In this document: positions 29,195 to 38,251 of the stretch, one piece after another
Layout: each line of letters opens with the position of its first letter
Numbering within the stretch: the first letter of the stretch is position 1
From: an uncultured Lachnospiraceae bacterium
GTDB taxonomy: Bacteria > Bacillota > Clostridia > Lachnospirales > Lachnospiraceae
Direction of reading: 5' to 3'
DNA: 64,000 nucleotides
NCBI GenBank assembly: GCA_902786365.1
Contig: CADACD010000003.1
Location: 62,001 to 126,000 of the forward strand
Made by a program: the position numbers and the translations under genes
The notes under the pieces: generated by a model
Databases searched by the model: none
Told to the model about the DNA's origin: nothing
What the model saw: the letters and a program-made list of their open reading frames with translations, nothing else

Positions 29195-31324
29195 ATGAGT
29201 AGCAGTTCTAATGAAAATTCAGAAAAGAAAAAGAAGAAAAAGAGAAGAATAAAGTCACTCACAATCAGAATGGAAAGAAAGCTGGCATGGCTATTTATAA
29301 TAGCCGTGGGAGCTTTGTTTTTATTAGTGGGACGTCTTATCTATATCAACAGACAGAATGGTGCAAAATATGAAGAAATTGTAATGGGTCAGCAGTCATA
29401 CACAAACAAGGTAATTCCGTATAAACGGGGTGAGATAACGGACAGAAATGGAAATATTCTTGCGACAAGTATCAAAGTGTATAATGTAGTCATTGATCCA
29501 AAGATTATTACAAGTGAGCAGGACGGACAATATATTGAGCCTACCATAGAGGCACTTGACAAATGTTTTTCACAGTTATCTGCTGATGAGATAAGAAAGA
29601 TGATTATTGATAATAATGAGAGCAGATATATTGTTGATGACAGATTAAAAAAACTTACCTATGAAGAAATCGAAGAACTGGAAGAAATGATGGCTGAAGA
29701 TAATAATATTCAAGGAATCTGGTTTGAAGAAGAGTATAAAAGAGTCTATCCATACAGCTCACTTGCAAGTGCAACAATAGGATTTAGTGCTTCAGGAAAT
29801 GTTGGTGTGACCGGGATTGAACAATATTATAATGACTATCTCAATGGCACAGATGGAAGAAGCTATGGATATGTAAATGAAGATAATGCGATGGAGGGTG
29901 TTGTAAGAGAGGCGACAGACGGATATAACCTTGTGTCTACAATTGATATTAATCTTCAGAAGATTTGTGAAAAATATATTGATAAATGGAAAGAAGAATA
30001 TAATCCGCAAAGGGTTACTATCATACTTGCAAATCCGAATACAGGAGAAATTCTTGCAATGGCTGACAGTGAGAGTATATTTGATTTAAATAATCCGTAT
30101 GATTTATCGGGGTACTATACAGAAGAAGAAATAGCTGCAATGTCAGATGAAGAAAAAATGAATAATAACAATAAGATGTGGAGAAACTTCTGTGTCAGTG
30201 ATACCTATGAAGCGGGTTCTACAATCAAGCCATTTACAGTTGCAGGAGCACTTGAAGATGGAAAAATCACAACAGATATGACATTTTTGTGCGATGGATA
30301 TGAAATGTATTCAAGACCTATACATTGTCATAAGAGAGCAGGACATGGACTGTTAAATGTGGAGCAGGCTATTATGAATTCATGTAATGATTCATTAATG
30401 CAGATATCGAGGTTGGAAGGAATAGAGACATTTTGTAAATACCAGTCACTATTTGGATTTGGAATGAGAAGTGGGATTGATCTTCCCGGTGAAGCAAGTT
30501 GTGAAGGACTTTTATACACAGTTGATAATATGACGATGGAGGCTCTTGCGACAAACTCGTTTGGTCAGAATTTTAATGTCAATACGATGCAGATGATAGC
30601 CGGATTTTCTGCACTTATCAATGGTGGAAATTATTATAAGCCACATGTTGTCAAGCAAATTGTGAATGAAAAAGGTGGAATTATTCAAAATTTTGACAAA
30701 CAGCTTATTAAGCAGACAGTGACAAAAGATACATCAGATTTTTTAAGACAAGCATTATACGATACAGTAGTCGCAGGTACAGGTAAGACAGCAGCAGTAG
30801 AAGGTTATCAGGTTGGCGGAAAGACAGGTACAGCGCAGCATCTTGATAAGACAGATGACTCATACCTTCTTTCGTTTTTGGGATTCGCCCCATATGACAA
30901 GCCACAGGTTGTATGTTATGCAATAGTAGACAGTCCTGATGTGGAAGATGGTGGAAGCAGCTCATATGCATGTAAACTCTTTAGTGCTGTTATGACAGAG
31001 GTTCTTCCATATATGAATATTTTCCCGGATACAGAAGCTGGTACTGATGATAATCAGAATCCGGATGGACAGAATACAGATAATATACAAAATTCAGATG
31101 CTCAAAATATAGATAATTCAGATGCCCAGAATAGCACAGACAATCAGGATAGTACGGATGCTTCTGATAACAGTAATGAAAATGGTGATAACTCGGATGA
31201 GGGTGCAACAGGTAGTACATACAGTCCTAGCGAAGATGAGAATTACGAACCGGAAAATCCAGCGATTGACCAGGAAGATATCGAGAAAATAATTGGTTTG
31301 GAGGGCGGTGCAAATAGTGATTGA
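29195..31324 (+). CDS. ftsI: Class B penicillin-binding protein (FtsI/PBP2-like)
   Basis: A bitopic septal transpeptidase, 709 residues. It has a Lys-rich cytosolic N-terminus, a transmembrane helix (about 28-49), a dimerisation domain beginning at YKRGEITDRNGNILAT, and a transpeptidase with STIK (Ser342, Lys345), SCN (Ser396-Asn398) and KTGT (from Lys543). The last 80 or so residues are low-complexity Asn/Asp/Ser/Gln and probably lie in the wall. TGA 31322-31324 ends the frame, but the next 20 codons, to TAG 31385, continue in frame with the same acidic composition, so the tail may have been shortened by a recent stop. It is followed by a second class B PBP, spoVD. Confidence 0.93.
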   Translation: MSSSSNENSEKKKKKKRRIKSLTIRMERKLAWLFIIAVGALFLLVGRLIYINRQNGAKYEEIVMGQQSYTNKVIPYKRGEITDRNGNILATSIKVYNVVIDPKIITSEQDGQYIEPTIEALDKCFSQLSADEIRKMIIDNNESRYIVDDRLKKLTYEEIEELEEMMAEDNNIQGIWFEEEYKRVYPYSSLASATIGFSASGNVGVTGIEQYYNDYLNGTDGRSYGYVNEDNAMEGVVREATDGYNLVSTIDINLQKICEKYIDKWKEEYNPQRVTIILANPNTGEILAMADSESIFDLNNPYDLSGYYTEEEIAAMSDEEKMNNNNKMWRNFCVSDTYEAGSTIKPFTVAGALEDGKITTDMTFLCDGYEMYSRPIHCHKRAGHGLLNVEQAIMNSCNDSLMQISRLEGIETFCKYQSLFGFGMRSGIDLPGEASCEGLLYTVDNMTMEALATNSFGQNFNVNTMQMIAGFSALINGGNYYKPHVVKQIVNEKGGIIQNFDKQLIKQTVTKDTSDFLRQALYDTVVAGTGKTAAVEGYQVGGKTGTAQHLDKTDDSYLLSFLGFAPYDKPQVVCYAIVDSPDVEDGGSSSYACKLFSAVMTEVLPYMNIFPDTEAGTDDNQNPDGQNTDNIQNSDAQNIDNSDAQNSTDNQDSTDASDNSNENGDNSDEGATGSTYSPSEDENYEPENPAIDQEDIEKIIGLEGGANSD

Positions 31325-31507
31325 GGCAGTGAAGACAATGATACCGTGACAGGCGAGGACGGTAATGAGAATGACAGTACTAATTAGAACAAAATTGAAA
31401 TGATGTCTCAGATACTAATCGAGGAATATGCATAAAGAAATGTGTAATATCTTGAAAGCAACGACAATACAATAAGAATAAAAGATAATAAGGACATAGA
31501 TAATAGG

Positions 31508-33226
31508 ATGGATGGGCTTAATTCCATGCAGAAGAAACGCCTCGTGCTGTATGTCTTGATGTTTCTTCTTATCATTGTATATGTAACGATACATTTGGTG
31601 TATATCATGATATTTGATTCAGACAGATATGCCAAGGCTATAAAAGATTTGCACGAGAGAGAAAGAGAGATAAAAGCGCCAAGAGGTGAAATTGTTGACA
31701 GAAATGGTAAAGTGATAGCAACCAATAAAACAGTATGTACCATTTCTGTCATTCACAGTCAGATAGAAGATGAAGAGAAAGTCATAGAATTTCTTGCAGA
31801 TGAGCTGGGACTTGACAAAGAAACAGTGAGTAAAAAAGTAAAAAAAGTAAGTGTGAGAGAAAAAATAAAATCAAACGTAGAAAAAGATGTTGGTGATAAG
31901 ATAAGAAACTATCATCTTGCAGGGGTAAAGGTTGACGAAGACTACAAAAGATATTATCCATATGACAGTCTTGCCTCAAAGGTTTTGGGATTTACCGGAG
32001 CTGATAATCAGGGAATAGTGGGGCTTGAAACACAATATGATGAATATCTTACCGGAACTACGGGAAAGATACTTACCAAAACAGATGCGAAGGGACTTGA
32101 ACTTGATGGAATGGCAGAATTAAGAGAAGAGGGAATAGCCGGAAATACGCTTCATACAAGTCTGGATATCAATATACAGAAATATGCCGAACAGGCAGCA
32201 CTTAAGGCACTCAAGGAAAAAGAAGCAGACCACGTATCTATTATAGTGATGAATCCGAATAATGGAGAAATCTATGCGATGGTAAATGTACCGGAATATA
32301 ATCTCAACGAACCATTTACATTAAGTTATGAAACAGATATACAAAAAGGAACTGATGAGTACCAGAATTCTTTAAATAAAATGTGGAGAAATCCTTGCAT
32401 TAATGATACTTATGAACCGGGTTCAACATTTAAAATGGTGACGGCAACAGCAGCACTCGAAGAAAATGTTGTCAATGTCAATTCTACATTTAACTGTCCG
32501 GGATTTAAGATTGTTGAAGACAGAAGGATAAGATGCCATAAAACCACCGGACATGGGGCAGAAACTTTTGTGACGGCAACACAGAATTCATGCAATCCTG
32601 CTTTTATCGAGATAGGAATGAGAGTGGGAGTGGAAAAATTCTATTCTTACATGAATAAATTAGGATTGATGAACAAGACCGGAGTTGATTTGCCGGGAGA
32701 GGCAGGAACAATCATTCATAAAATTGAAAATGTTGGTCAGGTAGAGCTGGCAACAATGTCGTTTGGCCAGTCCTTTCAGATTACTCCATTACAGCTTTTA
32801 AGAGCGGCCTCTGCCATTATCAATGGAGGTACTTTGATAACACCGCATTTTGGTGTCAGTGCCTCAGATGAAAACGGAGAAGTGGTAAAAACATTTGAGT
32901 ATCCGGTAATTGAAGGTGCAGTATCAAAAGAAACAAGCGAGACAATGAAAATGGTCTTAGAGAGTGTGGTAGCTGAGGGGGGCGGCAAGTATGGACAGGT
33001 GGAAGGATACCGCATAGGTGGAAAAACAGCAACATCACAAAAGCTTCCGAGAAGTGCGCACAAGTATATAGGTTCATTTATAGGATTTGCACCGGCAGAT
33101 AATCCACAGGTGATTGCGATGTGTATCATAGATGAACCGACAGGCGTCTATTATGGAGGGACAATAGCAGCTCCGGTGATTAGTGAACTGTACGAAAATA
33201 TACTGCCATACCTGCTTGATGACTGA
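31508..33226 (+). CDS. spoVD: Class B PBP, SpoVD-like
   Basis: A 572-residue transpeptidase with a transmembrane helix (about residues 12-35), a PBP dimerisation domain (KAPRGEIVDRNGKVIAT) and a transpeptidase with STFK (Ser306, Lys309) and SCN (from Ser361). The third motif is KTAT (506-509), not KTGT. Its place as second class B PBP just upstream of mraY matches spoVD, needed for spore cortex in Bacillus. The C-terminal PASTA domain found in Bacillus SpoVD is absent here. The start is uncertain: ATG 31508 has only AAGGA about 14 bp away; ATG 31526 is an alternative. A vegetative role cannot be excluded. Confidence 0.88.
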   Translation: MDGLNSMQKKRLVLYVLMFLLIIVYVTIHLVYIMIFDSDRYAKAIKDLHEREREIKAPRGEIVDRNGKVIATNKTVCTISVIHSQIEDEEKVIEFLADELGLDKETVSKKVKKVSVREKIKSNVEKDVGDKIRNYHLAGVKVDEDYKRYYPYDSLASKVLGFTGADNQGIVGLETQYDEYLTGTTGKILTKTDAKGLELDGMAELREEGIAGNTLHTSLDINIQKYAEQAALKALKEKEADHVSIIVMNPNNGEIYAMVNVPEYNLNEPFTLSYETDIQKGTDEYQNSLNKMWRNPCINDTYEPGSTFKMVTATAALEENVVNVNSTFNCPGFKIVEDRRIRCHKTTGHGAETFVTATQNSCNPAFIEIGMRVGVEKFYSYMNKLGLMNKTGVDLPGEAGTIIHKIENVGQVELATMSFGQSFQITPLQLLRAASAIINGGTLITPHFGVSASDENGEVVKTFEYPVIEGAVSKETSETMKMVLESVVAEGGGKYGQVEGYRIGGKTATSQKLPRSAHKYIGSFIGFAPADNPQVIAMCIIDEPTGVYYGGTIAAPVISELYENILPYLLDD

Positions 33227-33299
33227 AACATGGCATGAGTTACAGATAAGGAATACCTATGGATGACTGTGAAGAACAGTAAAATAGGGTAAAAAATTG

Positions 33300-33328
33300 T
33301 TGATTATTACAGGGAATAATATTATACT
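33300..33328 (+). promoter_or_regulatory. SigA-type promoter for mraY
   Basis: TTGATT (33300-33305), a 17-bp spacer and TATACT (33323-33328) stand 25 bp before the mraY ATG, giving an internal entry point into the dcw cluster after the two PBP genes. Confidence 0.6.
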
Positions 33329-33353
33329 ATAGTTTGATTTGGGGTATGAATAG

Positions 33354-34322
33354 ATGCAGACAAGGATGATTTTATCTGTTTTAATTTCTTTTGGAATCAG
33401 TGTAATTTTATGTCCGATTATCATTCCGTTTTTAAAGAGATTAAAATTTGGTCAGAATATAAGGGAAGAAGGACCGAAAGGACATTTAAAGAAAATGGGT
33501 ACACCTACAATGGGAGGACTCATTATTATCGTATCAATTGTTATCACATCGCTGATTTATTTGAGACAGAGTAGCCGTATAATACCGATATTATTTACGA
33601 CGCTAGGATTTGGGATGATTGGATTTCTTGATGATTATATCAAAATTGTTATGAAGAGGTCTATGGGGCTTAGTCCGATAAAGAAAATGGCATTGCAGAT
33701 AGTAGTGACAGCAGTATTTGCGCACTATTTTGTGAATGGTGCAGATGTCGGAGCGGATATGCTGATTCCGTTTACAGGCGGGTTTGAAGAAGGAATATAT
33801 CTGAATATCGGAATATATTTTATCCCTCTTATGTTTTTGGCGGTTCTAGGGACTGTCAATGGAGCAAATTTCACAGATGGTTTAGACGGTCTTGTGACGG
33901 GTGTTACCATTATTATTGCAGTATTTTTCACGATGGTTTCATATATGACAGGTGGAGAGATAGAGATTATTTCAGGGGCGGTTGCAGGCAGCCTGCTTGG
34001 ATTCTTACTATTTAATGTTTATCCGGCGAGGGTGTTTATGGGAGATACAGGTTCACTGGCACTTGGAGGATTTGTTGTATCCACAGCATATATGTTGAGA
34101 CTTGAACTTTTTATAGTTATCATAGCATTTATATATCTGATAGAAGTAATTTCAGTGATTTTACAGGTAACATATTATAAAATAACAAACGGAAAGAGAA
34201 TTTTTAAGATGGCACCACTTCACCATCATTTTGAATTATGTGGATGGTCAGAGACAAGAGTTGTGACTGTGTTCACAGCAGTGACAGCGGTAATGTGTTT
34301 AATGGCATATCTTGCATTATAA
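33354..34322 (+). CDS. mraY: Phospho-MurNAc-pentapeptide transferase MraY
   Basis: An integral membrane enzyme of 322 residues with about ten helices that forms lipid I from UDP-MurNAc-pentapeptide and undecaprenyl phosphate. Family motifs seen are GTPTMGGLII, the catalytic GFLDDYIKI with adjacent Asp residues, NFTDGLDGL, FMGDTGSLALGG and the His-rich MAPLHHHFELCGW. It has a likely promoter of its own. MurG, which makes lipid II from its product, is not in this window. Confidence 0.97.
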   Translation: MQTRMILSVLISFGISVILCPIIIPFLKRLKFGQNIREEGPKGHLKKMGTPTMGGLIIIVSIVITSLIYLRQSSRIIPILFTTLGFGMIGFLDDYIKIVMKRSMGLSPIKKMALQIVVTAVFAHYFVNGADVGADMLIPFTGGFEEGIYLNIGIYFIPLMFLAVLGTVNGANFTDGLDGLVTGVTIIIAVFFTMVSYMTGGEIEIISGAVAGSLLGFLLFNVYPARVFMGDTGSLALGGFVVSTAYMLRLELFIVIIAFIYLIEVISVILQVTYYKITNGKRIFKMAPLHHHFELCGWSETRVVTVFTAVTAVMCLMAYLAL

Positions 34323-34355
34323 ACATACAATTTTATTTTGAAAGGAAATACTAAA

Positions 34356-35726
34356 ATGGCAGATAAGAGATATTTAGTAGCAGGTACCGGAATAAGCGGA
34401 ATAGGAGCAGCAAATCTTCTTTTGAAAATGGGAGAAAAAATCACACTTTATGATGGAAACGATAAATTAAAAAAAGAAGAGATTATTGCAAAACTAGATG
34501 ACTCAATTGATGAAAATGTTATCAAAAATAATGTTAAAGTTGAACTTGGAGAATTAACTCACCAGATTCTAGATGAAACAGAAATCATGGTATTAAGTCC
34601 AGGAATCGCCATTGATGCCCCTTTTGTTAATCAGGTAAGAGACTATGGCATCACGATATGGGGAGAGATAGAGCTTGCGTACAGATATTCTAAAGGAAGG
34701 GTAATAGGGATTACCGGTACCAACGGAAAGACGACAACAACAGCGTTGACAGGTGAAATAATGAAAAATTATTTTAAAAAGACATTTGTTGTCGGAAATA
34801 TAGGAATCCCATATACTAGTATTGCAGCCGATACAGATGATGATACGGTGACAGTTGCAGAAATCAGCAGTTTCCAGTTAGAGACAATAGATACATTTCA
34901 TCCTACAGTTACTGCAGTACTCAATATCACACCGGATCATTTAAACAGACATTATACGATGGAGAATTATACAGATGTCAAGATGAGTATCACGAAAAAT
35001 CAGTTAGAAAACGAAGCATGTGTGTTAAACTATGAAGATGAAAGATTAAGAAACGAAGCAGAAAAACTAAAAAATAAAGTGGTATTTTTCAGCAGCAAAA
35101 CTTTTCTGGATAATGGAGTCTGTTTGGATAATGATACGATAGTATATCGGGAAAATAAAGAGCAGACAGTCATTTGTAAGGTTGATGAGATGAATCTTGT
35201 CGGAATACATAATGTCGAAAATGTCATGGCTGCCACTGCGATTGCGATACAGATGGAAGTTCCGGTTGATATTATAAGACAGACAATTAAAGAATTTAAA
35301 GCGGTTGAACATAGAATTGAATTTGTGGTTACAAAAAATGGTGTGACATATTATAATGATTCTAAGGGAACAAATACAGATGCATCCATCAAGGCGATTG
35401 ATGCGATGACAAAACCAACTGTATTGATAGCAGGAGGTTATGACAAGGGTTCTGAATATGATGAGTGGATTGATAGTTTTAGGGGAAAAATCAAAAATCT
35501 TGTATTATTGGGGGCTACAAAGTCAAAGATTGCCGATACGGCAGAAAAACATGGATATCATGATTATGTATTTGCTGATACTCTTTTAGAAGCGGTAAAG
35601 AAATCTGCAGAGCTTGCAAGTGAAGGAGAGGTAGTTTTATTATCTCCGGCATGTGCAAGCTGGGATATGTTTAAAAGTTATGAGGAAAGAGGCAGGTTAT
35701 TTAAGGAATATGTAAATAATCTTTAA
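34356..35726 (+). CDS. murD: UDP-MurNAc-L-alanine--D-glutamate ligase
   Basis: Adds D-Glu to UDP-MurNAc-Ala. The 456-residue, three-domain Mur ligase has an N-terminal Rossmann-like GTGISGIGAANLLLKMG, the ATPase loop GTNGKTTTT and the C-terminal YYNDSKGTNTDA and PACASWDMFKSYEERG blocks. The start is ATG 34356 behind GAAAGGA; a TTG at 34338 in the same frame precedes that site and is rejected. It sits between mraY and ftsW as in most dcw clusters. Confidence 0.96.
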   Translation: MADKRYLVAGTGISGIGAANLLLKMGEKITLYDGNDKLKKEEIIAKLDDSIDENVIKNNVKVELGELTHQILDETEIMVLSPGIAIDAPFVNQVRDYGITIWGEIELAYRYSKGRVIGITGTNGKTTTTALTGEIMKNYFKKTFVVGNIGIPYTSIAADTDDDTVTVAEISSFQLETIDTFHPTVTAVLNITPDHLNRHYTMENYTDVKMSITKNQLENEACVLNYEDERLRNEAEKLKNKVVFFSSKTFLDNGVCLDNDTIVYRENKEQTVICKVDEMNLVGIHNVENVMAATAIAIQMEVPVDIIRQTIKEFKAVEHRIEFVVTKNGVTYYNDSKGTNTDASIKAIDAMTKPTVLIAGGYDKGSEYDEWIDSFRGKIKNLVLLGATKSKIADTAEKHGYHDYVFADTLLEAVKKSAELASEGEVVLLSPACASWDMFKSYEERGRLFKEYVNNL

Positions 35727-35762
35727 GATATGCTGCATGGCATTTTGTAAGGAGAGATTAAC

Positions 35763-37268
35763 TTGGATAAGAATAATAAAACAGGATATAATGCAAAGTT
35801 TAGCAGTAACAGAAGTGGTTCGTATAGCAGTACAAATGGAAGAAGTGCATATAATACCGGAATAAATAGAACTGTCCCCAGAATTGCAGATAGAGATGAT
35901 AAAAGAAGACAGAGTATAAGAAATACAGGTTATATTAGCAAAGTGGGAGAGACAAAACAGAATACCTCAAGAAATATCAGTATTAAAACAGATAATGATA
36001 CGGCTCCGGGTTCGGAACAGCCGGTGAGGACTGTGAGGAGAAGAAGCAGTAATATCTATGTCAATGATGGTTCTAATTATGATCAAAGCAGTACAAATGA
36101 TAAAAAAGGATATTCCAACGAATCAGATAAAAATAAGCTGAAGTTTTATTCAAAAGGCATGTACTTTGATTACAGTCTGCTTTTCATTACAATTTTTATG
36201 ATATGTTTTGGGCTTGTAGTTTTGTATAGCGCAAGTGCATATGAAGGCTATATGCATCATAATGGAAATTCGAGATTTTTCCTTAATGGTCAGCTTATTG
36301 CGGTTGGTTTCGGCATTGTTATCACAGCAGTGATGGTATATATAATTGATTATAACTGGTTTAAATTGAAAGCTGTTGCGTTGCTGGTATATGGTGGGTC
36401 TGTAATTCTTAGTCTTGCGGTACTTTCTCCATTAGGAGTAGATGCAAACGGAGCCAAAAGATGGGTAAAAATTGGAATGTCAATACAGGTGTGTGAGGTT
36501 ATGAAAATAGGTATGATTATTTTCATGGCATACTATGTTGAAAAATATGCAAGAAACCTAAAGAAATGCAATGTGTTTATTATAGGTGTCATTTTTGTTG
36601 TAATTCCCGGAGGAATTATCGCTGGTATCACATCAGATTTGAGTTCGGCGATAGTAATTATGGCAATCGGTGTGGTGATGCTTTTTATTGCCAGCCCGAA
36701 ATTATCGCATTTTATCATACTTGGTATACTTGGAATTGTGGGAGTGCTGGGTGCCATCATCGCACAGCCTTATCGATTAGACAGAGTGAGGGCATGGCTG
36801 CATCCGGAGAAGTATGATGGAGGATATCAGATTTTGCAGTCACTTTATTCACTTGGTTCCGGAGGAATATTCGGAAAGGGACTCGGAAAAGGAATACAAA
36901 AACTCGGATATGTTCCGGAAGCACAGAATGATATGATATTTACCGTTATCTGTGAAGAACTTGGTGTTATTGGTGGTATTGCAGTTATTCTTATGTTCAT
37001 ATTTATGATATGGCGTTTTATGGTGATTGCAGAAAATGCAAATGATTTGTTTGGTTCCATGCTTGTGATAGGAGTGATGACACATATTTCAGTGCAAACA
37101 ATCATCAATATTGCTGTTGTTACGAATTCCATGCCGAATACAGGTGTGACACTTCCGTTTATGAGTTATGGAGGTTCCTCTATTCTCTGTCTTATGTTTG
37201 AGATTGGTCTGGTGTTGTCGGTTTCAAAGAGGATAAGTGATAAGTCGTCACAATCGCTGGTGCAGTAA
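35763..37268 (+). CDS. ftsW: SEDS-family glycosyltransferase FtsW/SpoVE-like
   Basis: A 501-residue membrane protein with about ten transmembrane helices. Members polymerise lipid II into glycan together with a class B PBP; two such PBPs are encoded just upstream. SEDS marks include GANGAKRW-type DANGAKRWVKI, RVRAWLHPEKY, GSGGIFGKGLGKG, PEAQNDMIFTVICEELG and GVTLPFMSYGGSS. The N-terminal ~130 residues, before the first helix, are Ser/Asn/Arg-rich and probably disordered, longer than usual. The start is TTG 35763 after AAGGAGA; no nearby ATG fits. Whether it serves vegetative division, sporulation or both is not readable here. Confidence 0.93.
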   Translation: MDKNNKTGYNAKFSSNRSGSYSSTNGRSAYNTGINRTVPRIADRDDKRRQSIRNTGYISKVGETKQNTSRNISIKTDNDTAPGSEQPVRTVRRRSSNIYVNDGSNYDQSSTNDKKGYSNESDKNKLKFYSKGMYFDYSLLFITIFMICFGLVVLYSASAYEGYMHHNGNSRFFLNGQLIAVGFGIVITAVMVYIIDYNWFKLKAVALLVYGGSVILSLAVLSPLGVDANGAKRWVKIGMSIQVCEVMKIGMIIFMAYYVEKYARNLKKCNVFIIGVIFVVIPGGIIAGITSDLSSAIVIMAIGVVMLFIASPKLSHFIILGILGIVGVLGAIIAQPYRLDRVRAWLHPEKYDGGYQILQSLYSLGSGGIFGKGLGKGIQKLGYVPEAQNDMIFTVICEELGVIGGIAVILMFIFMIWRFMVIAENANDLFGSMLVIGVMTHISVQTIINIAVVTNSMPNTGVTLPFMSYGGSSILCLMFEIGLVLSVSKRISDKSSQSLVQ

Positions 37269-37298
37269 CGGTGTCATTTGAATATGAGAGGAAAAAAT

Positions 37299-38033
37299 AT
37301 GATTTCAAATTCAGGAAAAACAAAAATAAAGGTGCTTCTTATTTTAGTGGCAGTATTTATCATAGCAGGAATGATTTTTTTGCTACAAAGAATTGATGAT
37401 GATGATATTGTAGTCGTAGGAAATCAAAAATATACAAAAGAAGAAATGATAGATTTTATTTTCGATTCAAAATGGGATAAAAATCCGTATGTTCTTTATA
37501 TCAAAACAAGAAGAGGAAAGACAAAACAGATTCCTTTTGTTGATAAGTATGATGTGAATATTACAGGATTTAACAATGTTACCATTACGGTCTATGAGAA
37601 AAAAATCATAGGTTATGTCAATTATATGGGAAATAATATGTATTTTGACAAAGATGGAACTGTTGTTGAAAGTTCAACAGAAATTATTGAAGGAATACCG
37701 CCTGTCACAGGGCTTGAATTTGAAAATATCATTCTTGGTAAAAAGCTGCCTGTAGAGGATGAACAGATATTCTCGCTCATACTTGATACTACGCAGGCAT
37801 TATCAAAATATGAGGTTTTTGCAGATAAAATCTATATTTCCAAAGATAAAGAAGTGACTTTGTACCTGGACAACATACAGGCACAACTTGGCGGCGGGGA
37901 GGATATGGATGACAAGATAAGAACCGTTTCGGATATTCTTCCAAATCTTGCAGGATTAAAGGGTGTATTGGATATCAAAGAGTATAGTGAAAGTAAAAAC
38001 GGATACACATTTAAAAAAGATATGGATAACTAG
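37299..38033 (+). CDS. ftsQ: Cell-division protein FtsQ/DivIB
   Basis: A bitopic protein of 244 residues: short basic cytosolic tail, transmembrane helix (about 11-32), a POTRA-like start (IVVVGNQKYTKEEMIDFIF) and a beta domain. It bridges FtsL/DivIC and the septal synthase in homologues. ATG 37299 follows GAGAGG by 7 bp; upstream TTG and ATG codons at 37278 and 37284 lie before or within that site. It follows ftsW after 30 bp, so murG and murB, common at this point, are missing. Confidence 0.88.
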   Translation: MISNSGKTKIKVLLILVAVFIIAGMIFLLQRIDDDDIVVVGNQKYTKEEMIDFIFDSKWDKNPYVLYIKTRRGKTKQIPFVDKYDVNITGFNNVTITVYEKKIIGYVNYMGNNMYFDKDGTVVESSTEIIEGIPPVTGLEFENIILGKKLPVEDEQIFSLILDTTQALSKYEVFADKIYISKDKEVTLYLDNIQAQLGGGEDMDDKIRTVSDILPNLAGLKGVLDIKEYSESKNGYTFKKDMDN

Positions 38034-38133
38034 GAGAGTAAAGTCATATTGCGTAAAAAACGACAAATAAAATGGTGTATTCAGTAAAAATTGCAAAAGA
38101 TTAAAAAAATTTAAAAAAAATTTGAAATAAATA

Positions 38134-38162
38134 TTGATTATTTTCTTAATTAATTATATTAT
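38134..38162 (+). promoter_or_regulatory. SigA-type promoter for ftsZ
   Basis: TTGATT (38134-38139), 17 bp and TATTAT (38157-38162) lie in the very AT-rich 218-bp gap between ftsQ and ftsZ, predicting an 80-nt leader. The base composition makes chance matches easy, so confidence is moderate. Confidence 0.5.
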
Positions 38163-38251
38163 AAAATAAGGTGTTTTATTTAACTCAGTATAATAAAATG
38201 CATTATGCAATGAGAAGAATAAATAGAAATTAATAAAAGGAGGACAAACCC

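Noticed and set aside
31030..31250. Possible tandem DNA repeat in the PBP tail
   Set aside because: Codons for Asn, Asp, Ser and Gln recur but with no fixed period; low-complexity protein rather than a DNA repeat array.
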